Shown here: positions 17,955-25,870 of the stretch, in pieces
How the letters are laid out: each line of letters starts with the position of its first letter
Position numbering within the stretch: position 1 is the stretch's first letter
Source: Planctomycetaceae bacterium
GTDB taxonomy: Bacteria; Planctomycetota; Phycisphaerae; Phycisphaerales; SM1A02
Direction of reading: 5' to 3'
Assembly (NCBI GenBank): GCA_947474065.1
Contig: CANJHD010000004.1
Coordinates: forward strand, 23,791-87,790
Length of the DNA stretch: 64,000 nt
Program-made: the position numbers and the translations under genes
The notes under the pieces: generated by a model
Databases searched by the model: none
The model's input: the letters and a program-made list of their open reading frames with translations, nothing else
What the model was told of the DNA's origin: nothing

Positions 17955-19224
17955 GAAAATCATTGAAACTGGTGCTCCCACTCGGAAGTTCACCTACCGC
18001 GCACGTCGCTCGGACGGCGGAGCGTTGGTCAGGGGCGTCGTGGAAGCCCACGATCATGCAGCAGCAGTACGCGAGCTCCGCCATCAGGGTCTCGCGATTT
18101 TGTCTGTTGAACTTGGCGATATCGCAGCGTCGGTTGGTCAAGAGTCAGACCCCGCACGTCTGCGTCGCCGACTCTCTCGGGCGATGTCGAAGGACGATGT
18201 AGTTTCATTCTGCCAACAACTATCCGTGATGCTCCGCACCGGCGTACCACTTGCAGAATCGCTGGACACCTTTGCTGAACAGGCCTCCAAGAAGGATGTT
18301 GCCGAGTTTGTTCGATTGATCCGCTCCGACGTCTGCGAAGGCGAAGATTTCAGTGCCGTTCTTGGCAAGTACCCACGGGTATTTCCTGCGCTCTTGGTTT
18401 CCTTGATGCGAGCTGCTGAAGCGTCGGGAAAGTTGGATGAAATGCTCTCGCGCGTATCCAAGGATCTCTCCAAGGCGCGCCGGACGAGCAAACAGATCAA
18501 GGGCGCGATGATGTATCCCGCCATCATGCTGTTCGTTGCAGTGCTTGCCGTAGCCATCATCATGGTCTTCGTGCTTCCAAAGTTTGGACCGCTCTTTCGG
18601 GCGCAAGGCGATCGTCTGCCAGCACCGACGAAAGCACTGGTATGGCTCAGTGGATTCCTCCGCACGGGCTGGATGATCTATGGACCCGTCATCGCTGCAA
18701 TCGTCGGCGGTACTTGGTGGTACTTACGCACTGAAGCTGGGCGAATCACCCTTGATACCGTGAAACTTCGGATGCCCGTCCTTGGACATATGTTCCGATG
18801 CCTTTATTTGGTGCGATTCTCAAGCACTATGGCCACTCTGCTTTCAGCGGGTGTTTCATTGATTGACGTGGTTCGTATCTGCCGCGAAGTCACTGGAAAC
18901 GTCCACTACACCAAGCTATGGATCCTCCTTGAGGACCGCATCAGTAAGGGTCAAGAGATTGCGCCCACTTTCCGTGAGTTTGACTTCGTGCCGCGCAATG
19001 TCGTAGCGATGATCGCGAGCGGCGAGAAGTCTGGACGGCTTTCCGAAGTGCTTGAGCACGCCGCGGCTGCAGCGGAAGATGACCTTGATATTGCTGTCAA
19101 GTCAACCACCAGCATGGTGGAACCAATCATGATCGTCGGCATGGGCTTGGTGGTCGGCGGTATTGCATCTGCAATGCTGCTACCAATCTTCAACATGTCG
19201 AAGAACATGCGCCCGGGGCACTGA
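17935..19224 (+). CDS. gspF: GspF/PilC inner-membrane platform protein
   Basis: 429 residues. Two T2SSF repeats are visible: one around residues 85-210 (FCQQLSVMLRTGVPLAESLDTF) and one around 285-410 (FSSTMATLLSAGVSLIDVVRICREVTG). Membrane segments lie near residues 190-212, 235-260 and 395-415. It converts GspE action into pilin extraction. AGGAGG precedes the ATG at 17935, within the ATPase gene. The stop codon lies in a hairpin shared with the convergent kinase gene. Confidence 0.93.
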   Translation: MVPAAAEKIIETGAPTRKFTYRARRSDGGALVRGVVEAHDHAAAVRELRHQGLAILSVELGDIAASVGQESDPARLRRRLSRAMSKDDVVSFCQQLSVMLRTGVPLAESLDTFAEQASKKDVAEFVRLIRSDVCEGEDFSAVLGKYPRVFPALLVSLMRAAEASGKLDEMLSRVSKDLSKARRTSKQIKGAMMYPAIMLFVAVLAVAIIMVFVLPKFGPLFRAQGDRLPAPTKALVWLSGFLRTGWMIYGPVIAAIVGGTWWYLRTEAGRITLDTVKLRMPVLGHMFRCLYLVRFSSTMATLLSAGVSLIDVVRICREVTGNVHYTKLWILLEDRISKGQEIAPTFREFDFVPRNVVAMIASGEKSGRLSEVLEHAAAAAEDDLDIAVKSTTSMVEPIMIVGMGLVVGGIASAMLLPIFNMSKNMRPGH

Positions 19225-19245
19225 CTATGCTTTCGTAGTCAGTGC
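19218..19245. terminator. Bidirectional hairpin holding both convergent stop codons
   Basis: A perfect 10-bp stem (GCACTGACTA with TAGTCAGTGC) has an 8-nt loop. The gspF-like gene ends CAC-TGA in the left arm, and the kinase gene, read on the other strand, ends CAC-TGA in the right arm. It could terminate transcription from both sides, though neither side has a long T-run. Confidence 0.65.
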
Positions 19246-21287
19246 ACGCGAATGCGAATGCGATTGTTCGCTTCATCAGCGCGCACCGCAAGACGCGCTT
19301 CGCCGGTCGATTGGTGCGTTCCGTGTTCGATCAACAACGGCTTGCCTGACGAATCGACGGCCGTCAGTACGATCGGTGGTGCATCCCAGGCCCCTTCGCG
19401 TTGCACGAATGGCACCTCAACGCACCATGTGCCAGCCGTCAACTCCCGCGCCTCCGGTGCGGTGATCCGAAGCACTGCCCCGCGCGGCAATTGACCAACT
19501 TCAAGCGTGAATAGCCGAGGGAGGCGTTCAACAGTTGCGAGCGGTTGCATGTTGAGCGCGAGGATTGGAGTGTCCGCGCCCGACCACCGAGCACGCGCAT
19601 TGCCCCACCCTTCCAAGGAAACCTCAACGGCATGAACTGCTTCCGACGCCGGAATCAAGATCACAGCAGGCGTACGCCCACGCGGCGTGCCGTCAACTGT
19701 GACCGATGCCCCAGGCGGGGCGCTCAGCACCCGAAACTCCGACATGCGAATGCCCGGAGCGGGCGCAACTGGACCCGAAGGCGTCGAACTGCCCGTATTT
19801 CCAGAAGGCGCGCCGCTATCAGGAGCGGCGCCTGTTGCATTGCCAATCCAAGCGCGACCGCGCGCGAGCAAGGCGCGCACATCAATCAGCCCGAGTGACA
19901 TGGCGAGCGCGGTAGCAACAGCGCAGACGAGCAGAAATCCGCCGATCCACGCACCGCGACGCGGAGCCCGCGCCGAAGGCGCCGTTCTTGGACCGCTTTC
20001 CCCGACCCGCACAACGCCACCCGCACTTATCACTAGGCGTGGTCGGTCCGTGTCGGTCTGCAAGCCAACCTGCGACCCGTGTGCCGTGTTCGCTGGTGCC
20101 GGCGCTGGAGTGCTCGATGAAACTCGCGAGCCATTCACCATCCAACCACGAAGTCGCAGCGCTAGGGCACGCGCGTCGTCCGGGCGCTTCGACTTCTCCC
20201 GTCGCAGCCCGTCCATGACAATGGCTGCGAGTTGATCATCAATCCGCGGATTGCAGTGGCGCACATCCGCCGGCTCGGTCTCACACACCACGCGCGCGGC
20301 CTCATGCACTGGCAAACCGCGCAGATCGTGCGGCTGAATCCCGGTGAGCAATTCGTATAGCACGGCGCAAAGCGCATACACATCGGTGCGGGCATCAATG
20401 CCGCGCGGGTCGGCAATGAACTGCTCTGGGCTCATGTACTGCATCGTGCCAACAAGTTGACCAGTTTCTGTGCGAATGGTGGCAGCTGCGTTGTCGACAG
20501 AAATCGCTCGAGCGACGCCGAAATCGATCACCTTCACGCGACCATGGCGATCAACCAAGATGTTCTGCGGCTTGATGTCGCGGTGAACATATCCCTCGCG
20601 ATGCGCAAAGCCAACGGCATCGCACGCTTGCAGAAATGCATCGACGGTTTCGCGGATTCCAAGTCGCTCTTGGAATACATGATCGGAAATATTCTGCACG
20701 CCATCGATATATTCCATGACGATGTACGGGACATCAATATCCGCGTCTTGCTCAATACCTGCGCGAAACACTGTGGCAATTCCTGGATGGCGCAATTTTT
20801 CTAGGAGACGTCCTTCGCGATCAAAGCGCTTTCGCACATCTTCATCGCGATGTGTGCGCAGCAATACTTTCAGCGCTACGCGATTTCCTGATGACAAATC
20901 AGTGCCGAGGTAGACGCGACCCATGCCGCCTGATCCCACTACCCGCTCGATTTTTACTCCGCCAAACTCTTTGCCGACGAGTGGATCCATAGCGCGAGCA
21001 GCATCCCTCGGCTTCTTCTCGTCAACTTCAGCTACCCCCGCATTCGAGTTGGCTAAGTCATCGCTTGCCACCGCAATAGTGCCGCCCGTGCGCGGACGTT
21101 CATCTTCGCCCGGCTCAACCTTCGAAGGACTCCACACACGCGTCGGGTCAGATGCCAGTGCATTCTCGACCGCGCGACGCGTTTCCTGGTCAAGCCGGAA
21201 TCCATCAAGGAACGCACGTCGCTCTGCCGTTGGCAAGCGCCGCGCAGCGTCGGCAAGTTCCGCGATGCGGGCTCGGTCTGCGTTCAT
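19239..21287 (-). CDS. Transmembrane Ser/Thr protein kinase with PEGA domain
   Basis: 682 residues. The N-terminal 100 residues are of unknown fold. The kinase domain (about 108-380) has the Gly loop GSGGMGRVY, catalytic Lys140, HRDIKPQN (Asp237), DFG (255-257) and the MSPEQ APE-like motif, so it should be active. A Pro/Ser/Thr linker leads to one membrane segment (about 446-466). The outer part contains a PEGA-type repeat (about 517-580: FRVLSAPPGASVTVDGTPRG) that may bind wall or surface material. It is convergent with the pilus arm. The substrate is unknown; regulation of pilus assembly would be a guess. Confidence 0.9.
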   Translation of the reverse strand: MNADRARIAELADAARRLPTAERRAFLDGFRLDQETRRAVENALASDPTRVWSPSKVEPGEDERPRTGGTIAVASDDLANSNAGVAEVDEKKPRDAARAMDPLVGKEFGGVKIERVVGSGGMGRVYLGTDLSSGNRVALKVLLRTHRDEDVRKRFDREGRLLEKLRHPGIATVFRAGIEQDADIDVPYIVMEYIDGVQNISDHVFQERLGIRETVDAFLQACDAVGFAHREGYVHRDIKPQNILVDRHGRVKVIDFGVARAISVDNAAATIRTETGQLVGTMQYMSPEQFIADPRGIDARTDVYALCAVLYELLTGIQPHDLRGLPVHEAARVVCETEPADVRHCNPRIDDQLAAIVMDGLRREKSKRPDDARALALRLRGWMVNGSRVSSSTPAPAPANTAHGSQVGLQTDTDRPRLVISAGGVVRVGESGPRTAPSARAPRRGAWIGGFLLVCAVATALAMSLGLIDVRALLARGRAWIGNATGAAPDSGAPSGNTGSSTPSGPVAPAPGIRMSEFRVLSAPPGASVTVDGTPRGRTPAVILIPASEAVHAVEVSLEGWGNARARWSGADTPILALNMQPLATVERLPRLFTLEVGQLPRGAVLRITAPEARELTAGTWCVEVPFVQREGAWDAPPIVLTAVDSSGKPLLIEHGTHQSTGEARLAVRADEANNRIRIRVH

Positions 21288-21409
21288 CTCCGGCGAAGTG
21301 TACGGCGAATGCGTCCATCCGACGTGTTATTCGGACAAACTTCGACTCTACGCGAGGCGCGGACGATGATCTGTAAGGATTCAGCGGCAACCCTGCCGAA
21401 GAAGGGACT

Positions 21410-21745
21410 ATGCCAAAGGGTGCCCTCTTCGCTGTCATGTTCGCCGCGATCTACCTGCTTCTCCGCGGAGCAGGAATCATCAACGATGGTCCATTCGTAG
21501 TGTGGGCGCAAGCCGCACTGTTTGGGATCTTCCTTGTTGGCTCGGGAGTCAGCGTCCGCGCAGGAAACGCATTGTGGGCCGCCATCTTTGCAGCGCTCGC
21601 GATCGGCTGGAACCCGTGGGTCAAGCTAAACGCCTGGCACGAGCCGCTCCCGTGGGACAAGTGGGCCACCGCCATGTCACTTCTCTGCGGAGCCACCGCG
21701 GGCGCATTCGTCGTCCGTTACTGGGGCCGCGGCGAGACAGCCTGA
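21410..21745 (+). CDS. Small membrane protein, DUF6804-like
   Basis: 111 residues with four likely membrane segments (about 5-20, 27-45, 50-70, 83-103). The stretch LAIGWNPWVKLNAWHEPLPWDKW resembles the NPxxPxHxxRExW region of DUF6804-type small membrane proteins. Function unknown. It is divergent from the kinase (122 bp apart), and its last 28 bp overlap the convergent FG-GAP-like gene. Confidence 0.6.
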   Translation: MPKGALFAVMFAAIYLLLRGAGIINDGPFVVWAQAALFGIFLVGSGVSVRAGNALWAAIFAALAIGWNPWVKLNAWHEPLPWDKWATAMSLLCGATAGAFVVRYWGRGETA

Positions 21746-23184
21746 CCGCTGCCTGACAGATCGAACACATAAGCGCCACCCGGCTCAAGGCCGAGACGCT
21801 CGCTCTTTGTGCGACCTACGACAACGATCGGCCAGTCGACCGCGACATCATTGCCGAAATTGTGCTGCATGCAGGGCGCTGCAGGCATAAGCCGCGCGGT
21901 GTTCACCCACCGTCCATCGCGCTCCTCAAAGAGGAGAGCCATACCTGGGTTGGCATCGCCAATCTCATCGGCACCATGTGCGTAGGTGTCCCCGATGACA
22001 ATGTGACCCTTCGATATTGCCATAGAAGTTCCGAACGCGCGTCCAGGGGTGATTCCAGCTGCCGGAACTAACTCTTGCCGAAAGACCCACGACCCGCCAA
22101 TGCGTGCGTAAACCCACACGCGAGCAGTCGTTTCCGGAATTGAAGAATCGATACCGCGAACAATAAGCGTGTCGCCCTCGACGGCCACCCCTATGCCGAA
22201 GGACTGCATGTCCGTAACTGCCGCCCCAAGGAGTTCTGCCTCTGGCATCCATTGACCTGCGAGCCGTCGATACACATGCACGCGAGAAGCGATGGAAATT
22301 GGCATGGACTCTCCATGGCGCACCAAAAGGGTTGCAGGGCGACCGACAGCAAGCACATCGGCGTCAACATCAAGCGCGGCACCGAACCACATTGCTTCAG
22401 AAGGCGTGCCGACGACAGATGTCGGCGCTTTAACAAACCCATCAAGATTCCAGATCCCCTGTCGATTCGAATAGATATAGACCTTGGGATCGCGCACTCG
22501 CTCAGTGCTCGATGTGAGTACCGAGAATCGCATGTCCGCGCTACCGACTGCGAGCGTTGCGCCATCACTTGCAAATGACGATCCAAACGTAGGGACGTTG
22601 GTGTTCGTCGGGAGTGCAACTTCAGCAACTTCGGCTAGCTTTCCGCCGCTCGGCTTCAGCACTCGTACCGTAGTACCTACGTTATCTCGATTCACGGCGG
22701 TAAATATGAATGGGCCGCCGCGCTCGAGCCGTTGTAATCCGACATCGCCACCCTGGGCTCGCGCAAGTTGCACAAGATTCGCATCGGCTTTCCAAGTAGT
22801 TGTGCCGGTTCGAGTCCAAGTGCAAAGTTGTCCAAACGAACCGGGCGACATCGCTCGCTCCGGTCCGGTGGCAAAAATCTCATCGCCGATGACGGCGACG
22901 CGATAACCCCAAGTCGGGGAGATAGTGGGGACTGGTGAACTCAATACCGCTGTCTCTGTAGTCGGAACAAGCGAGACGCCGCCGCCGCCGGGAACAGGTC
23001 CCGGGGCTGAAACCAAACTATTTGGCGCCGCCGGGGGAGGCGAAGGCGGCGTCAACAATTGGCCTGCAACTGGCGTTGAATTCTGCTGTGGCGCAGGTAG
23101 CGGTACAGGCGCGGCCTGAATTCCTAATGCACCGTGGACAACAAACAATGACGACACACAGACCGCAGTTATGACCATGTTCAT
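21718..23184 (-). CDS. Exported FG-GAP/beta-propeller-like protein
   Basis: 488 residues from the ATG at 23184, which begins a good signal peptide (MNMVITAVCVSSLFVVHGALG). An upstream in-frame start at 23274 would overlap the next gene and is less likely. After a Pro/Ala-rich linker, about seven similar blades follow the pattern G-x-x-(V/L)-A-(V/I)-x-G-D-x-(L/I)-x-V-G, then VHVYRRLAGQW-type strands (for example VKVYIYSNRQGIW, VWVYARIGGSWVF, ALLFEERDGRWV). This is typical of integrin-like FG-GAP proteins of planctomycetes. The likely location is the periplasm or cell surface. No ribosome site is evident. Confidence 0.7.
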   Translation of the reverse strand: MNMVITAVCVSSLFVVHGALGIQAAPVPLPAPQQNSTPVAGQLLTPPSPPPAAPNSLVSAPGPVPGGGGVSLVPTTETAVLSSPVPTISPTWGYRVAVIGDEIFATGPERAMSPGSFGQLCTWTRTGTTTWKADANLVQLARAQGGDVGLQRLERGGPFIFTAVNRDNVGTTVRVLKPSGGKLAEVAEVALPTNTNVPTFGSSFASDGATLAVGSADMRFSVLTSSTERVRDPKVYIYSNRQGIWNLDGFVKAPTSVVGTPSEAMWFGAALDVDADVLAVGRPATLLVRHGESMPISIASRVHVYRRLAGQWMPEAELLGAAVTDMQSFGIGVAVEGDTLIVRGIDSSIPETTARVWVYARIGGSWVFRQELVPAAGITPGRAFGTSMAISKGHIVIGDTYAHGADEIGDANPGMALLFEERDGRWVNTARLMPAAPCMQHNFGNDVAVDWPIVVVGRTKSERLGLEPGGAYVFDLSGSGQAVSPRPQ

Positions 23185-23215
23185 GATGTGGAATATTAAA
23201 GTCAGAAATGGGAAA

Positions 23216-23860
23216 TCAGGACTTATGCGAGCGCGAACGAGTTGCCGAACGCAGCCCGCCGAAAGCGAGTGCACACGCGTCGGTCAAGGTTGCTTCATTT
23301 GGAAGGTTGTGCTTGCCACCATCATCGCGCGGCGTAACAACAGTACAGCCGATCGCATGCAGCGCCTGAAGGTTAGAAACAAGTATTGAATTATGCATCG
23401 ATCCGTGCATAGTGGGCGCAAAGAGTATCGCCGCATGACCGCGCTCCATGCGGCCAATGGCGCTCGCGAGCGTGGCGGTCACTGGGGTGTCAGCGATCCC
23501 GTGCGCACACTTTCCAATGACGCTGTAGGTGGCTGGCGCAATCAGATAAATATCAAACGGCGCAGCGTCAGAAAGGTGTTCAGCATCCGCAGACAATTCA
23601 ACGATCACTGGCCGCGTGCATGCCCACTCCAGCGCTTCGCGTGCGACATAGCGAAGTGCTTCCGTGGTTGCGAATGCGGTGACTTCGGCACCTTGGCGGC
23701 GCAGCGCACGCGCCAAGAGCGGAGCCTTCATAGCCGCGATTCCACCGGTCACCAAGAGCGCAACGCGAGCCCCTTCAAGGGCACTGCCCTCGCGGCGGAC
23801 TTCATGATCGCCAAGATCGCTTGGGGTGGGGGCAGGAAATTGAAATCCTTCTTCTGACAT
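23216..23860 (-). CDS. Flavoprotein, phosphopantothenoylcysteine decarboxylase type (CoaC-like)
   Basis: 214 residues of the HFCD flavoprotein family, which decarboxylates phosphopantothenoylcysteine in CoA synthesis or related cysteine residues. The FMN-binding start VALLVTGGIAAMKAPLLARALR, the candidate catalytic His in EHLSDA, and DIYLIAPATYSVIGKCAHGIAD are visible. The substrate-loop motif, PAMN in Dfp, reads PTMHGSMHN here, so the usual Asn is replaced. No CoaB synthetase domain is attached, whereas most bacteria have a CoaBC fusion. A 30-residue N-terminal extension precedes the fold. Confidence 0.78.
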   Translation of the reverse strand: MSEEGFQFPAPTPSDLGDHEVRREGSALEGARVALLVTGGIAAMKAPLLARALRRQGAEVTAFATTEALRYVAREALEWACTRPVIVELSADAEHLSDAAPFDIYLIAPATYSVIGKCAHGIADTPVTATLASAIGRMERGHAAILFAPTMHGSMHNSILVSNLQALHAIGCTVVTPRDDGGKHNLPNEATLTDACALAFGGLRSATRSRSHKS

Positions 23861-23905
23861 CGCTCACTCATCGTAGCCGAATACACCGATATCCTCCCTG
23901 CACCC

Positions 23906-25870
23906 GTGAGCGAAAACACCCCCGAAGAAATTCCAGATGACGCGCCATGGTGGCGCCGTAACCGCGAACTCCTTGAGCCAGCCGTAGCTGCAGCCGCACT
24001 GCTCGTGGGCTGGCTATTGCAGCGCAGCGATGCGCCGCTCGCCGCATGGGGAACACTCTTTGCGATCAGTTACGTCGTGGCAGGTTGGGCGGCGTTCGTT
24101 GAGGGCGTGCGCGAACTGCGGCGCGGGCATCTTGATGTGGACTTCCTGATGGCCGTCGCCGCGCTCGGTGCAGCGGCAATCGGCGAGTATGCCGAGGGCG
24201 CCATGTTGTTGGTGCTGTTCTCCCTTGGGCATGGGCTTGAACACTATGCCATGGGTCAGGCACGCAAGGCGATCCGAGCGCTCGGACGCCTGACGCCGAA
24301 GACGGCATGGGTGCGCCGAGGCAACGAATTCACAGAGGTCGCGGTGACAACGGTGGCGCTCGGCGATCTCGTGCGCGTCCGTCCGGCGGAACGCGTTGCG
24401 ATGGACGGGACGGTTGCTGCCGGCGCGAGCAGCATCGACCAAAGCCCGATCACCGGCGAGAGTATCCCGGTTGAAAAGGGACCCGGCGACGACGTGTTCG
24501 CTGGCACGTTGAATGGCGATGGATTGATAGAAGTGAAAGTCACGCGCATTGCTGCTGATTCCACTGTTACGCGGATGATCCGCATGGTGGAAGAGGCGCA
24601 AGGACAGAAGTCCACTACCCAGCGCTACGCCGAGCGATTCACACGCGTTTATGTTCCGGCGGTGATTGGATCAACGGTGGTCATGGCGATTCTGCCGCCC
24701 GTTGTCGGATGGCTTGGATGGAGTGATGCATTCCTGCGCGCCATGACGCTGCTTGTCGGCGCTTCTCCATGTGCGCTTGCCATTAGTACGCCAGCTGCAG
24801 TACTTGCCGGCGTTGCACGCGCTGCGCGACATGGAATACTTATCAAAGGTGGCGCACATCTTGAATCGCTCGGGTCCATCAACTGCTTTGCAATGGACAA
24901 GACGGGAACCCTCACCGTGGGGCGCCCCACACTTCGGCGCGTGATCACCTTTGCGGGTGCCGATGAAGCGCGAGTCCTGCGCACCGCCGCGGCAATTGAA
25001 GACCATTCAACGCATCCACTTGCGAGCGCGATTGTTGGCGCGGCGCGTTCGCGCGGCATCACATTCTCAGCGGCGGCAGACGCACAGGCGGTACGCGGCA
25101 AGGGAATGTCGGGCATGGTGGACGGCGAACGTGTTCATCTTGGAGCACTACGACTCTTTGCCAGCGACGATGCCGGACGAGATGCCAATGCGCCGCCGCG
25201 TGCCACCGCAGAGGCAGAGGCAGCGATCGCATCACTCGAGGCAGAAGCATGCACGGTGATGCTGGTAGCTGCAAATGGAAAGTTCTTGGGCGCCATCGGG
25301 CTCATTGACGGCCCGCGACCAGAGGCGGCTGAGGCGATCGCCGAACTTCATGCATTGGGAGTGCGGCCAGTAGTCATGCTCACTGGCGACAACCAAGCTG
25401 TTGCCGATGCGGTTGCTCGGCTCGTTGGCATTGATGAAGTGCGCGCTGCGCTCATGCCAGAAAACAAGATTCATGCGGTGCGTGAACTGCAAAGGCGCTA
25501 CGGAGCACTCGCTATGGTGGGCGACGGCGTCAATGACGCGCCAGCACTTGCTGCAGCAACAGTTGGAATTGCCATGGGCAAGTCGGGAACTGACGTTGCG
25601 CTTGAGGCCGCCGATATTGCGCTCATGTCTGACGATCTGTTGCGACTGCCATTCGCAGTGGGCATCAGCCGCGCATCAAGAGCCATTGTCCGCCAGAACG
25701 TATTCATCTCCATGGGAATGGTGTTCACGCTGATTCCGCTTGCAATCATGGGAATAATCCCTATCTGGCTCGCAGTGATCATGCATGAAGGATCGACTGT
25801 ATCGGTGGTCCTGAACAGCCTGCGACTCCTCGGCTACAAATTGCCGCCGCGACCAACTGCCACCCCGTAA
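23906..25870 (+). CDS. P1B-type heavy-metal transporting ATPase
   Basis: 654 residues; exports divalent metal at the expense of ATP. Key motifs: actuator TGES (183-186), membrane SPC (287-289), phosphorylation DKTGT with Asp331, HP motif (370-371), GDGVNDAP hinge, and HEGST (627-631) in the last helix. SPC plus HEG-x-T is the signature of the P1B-4 group (cobalt/zinc/iron-type), not the CPC groups. There is no N-terminal metal-binding domain or His-rich stretch. The GTG start is inferred. The 3' end overlaps the convergent gene by 37 bp. No metalloregulator is adjacent. Confidence 0.92.
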   Translation: MSENTPEEIPDDAPWWRRNRELLEPAVAAAALLVGWLLQRSDAPLAAWGTLFAISYVVAGWAAFVEGVRELRRGHLDVDFLMAVAALGAAAIGEYAEGAMLLVLFSLGHGLEHYAMGQARKAIRALGRLTPKTAWVRRGNEFTEVAVTTVALGDLVRVRPAERVAMDGTVAAGASSIDQSPITGESIPVEKGPGDDVFAGTLNGDGLIEVKVTRIAADSTVTRMIRMVEEAQGQKSTTQRYAERFTRVYVPAVIGSTVVMAILPPVVGWLGWSDAFLRAMTLLVGASPCALAISTPAAVLAGVARAARHGILIKGGAHLESLGSINCFAMDKTGTLTVGRPTLRRVITFAGADEARVLRTAAAIEDHSTHPLASAIVGAARSRGITFSAAADAQAVRGKGMSGMVDGERVHLGALRLFASDDAGRDANAPPRATAEAEAAIASLEAEACTVMLVAANGKFLGAIGLIDGPRPEAAEAIAELHALGVRPVVMLTGDNQAVADAVARLVGIDEVRAALMPENKIHAVRELQRRYGALAMVGDGVNDAPALAAATVGIAMGKSGTDVALEAADIALMSDDLLRLPFAVGISRASRAIVRQNVFISMGMVFTLIPLAIMGIIPIWLAVIMHEGSTVSVVLNSLRLLGYKLPPRPTATP

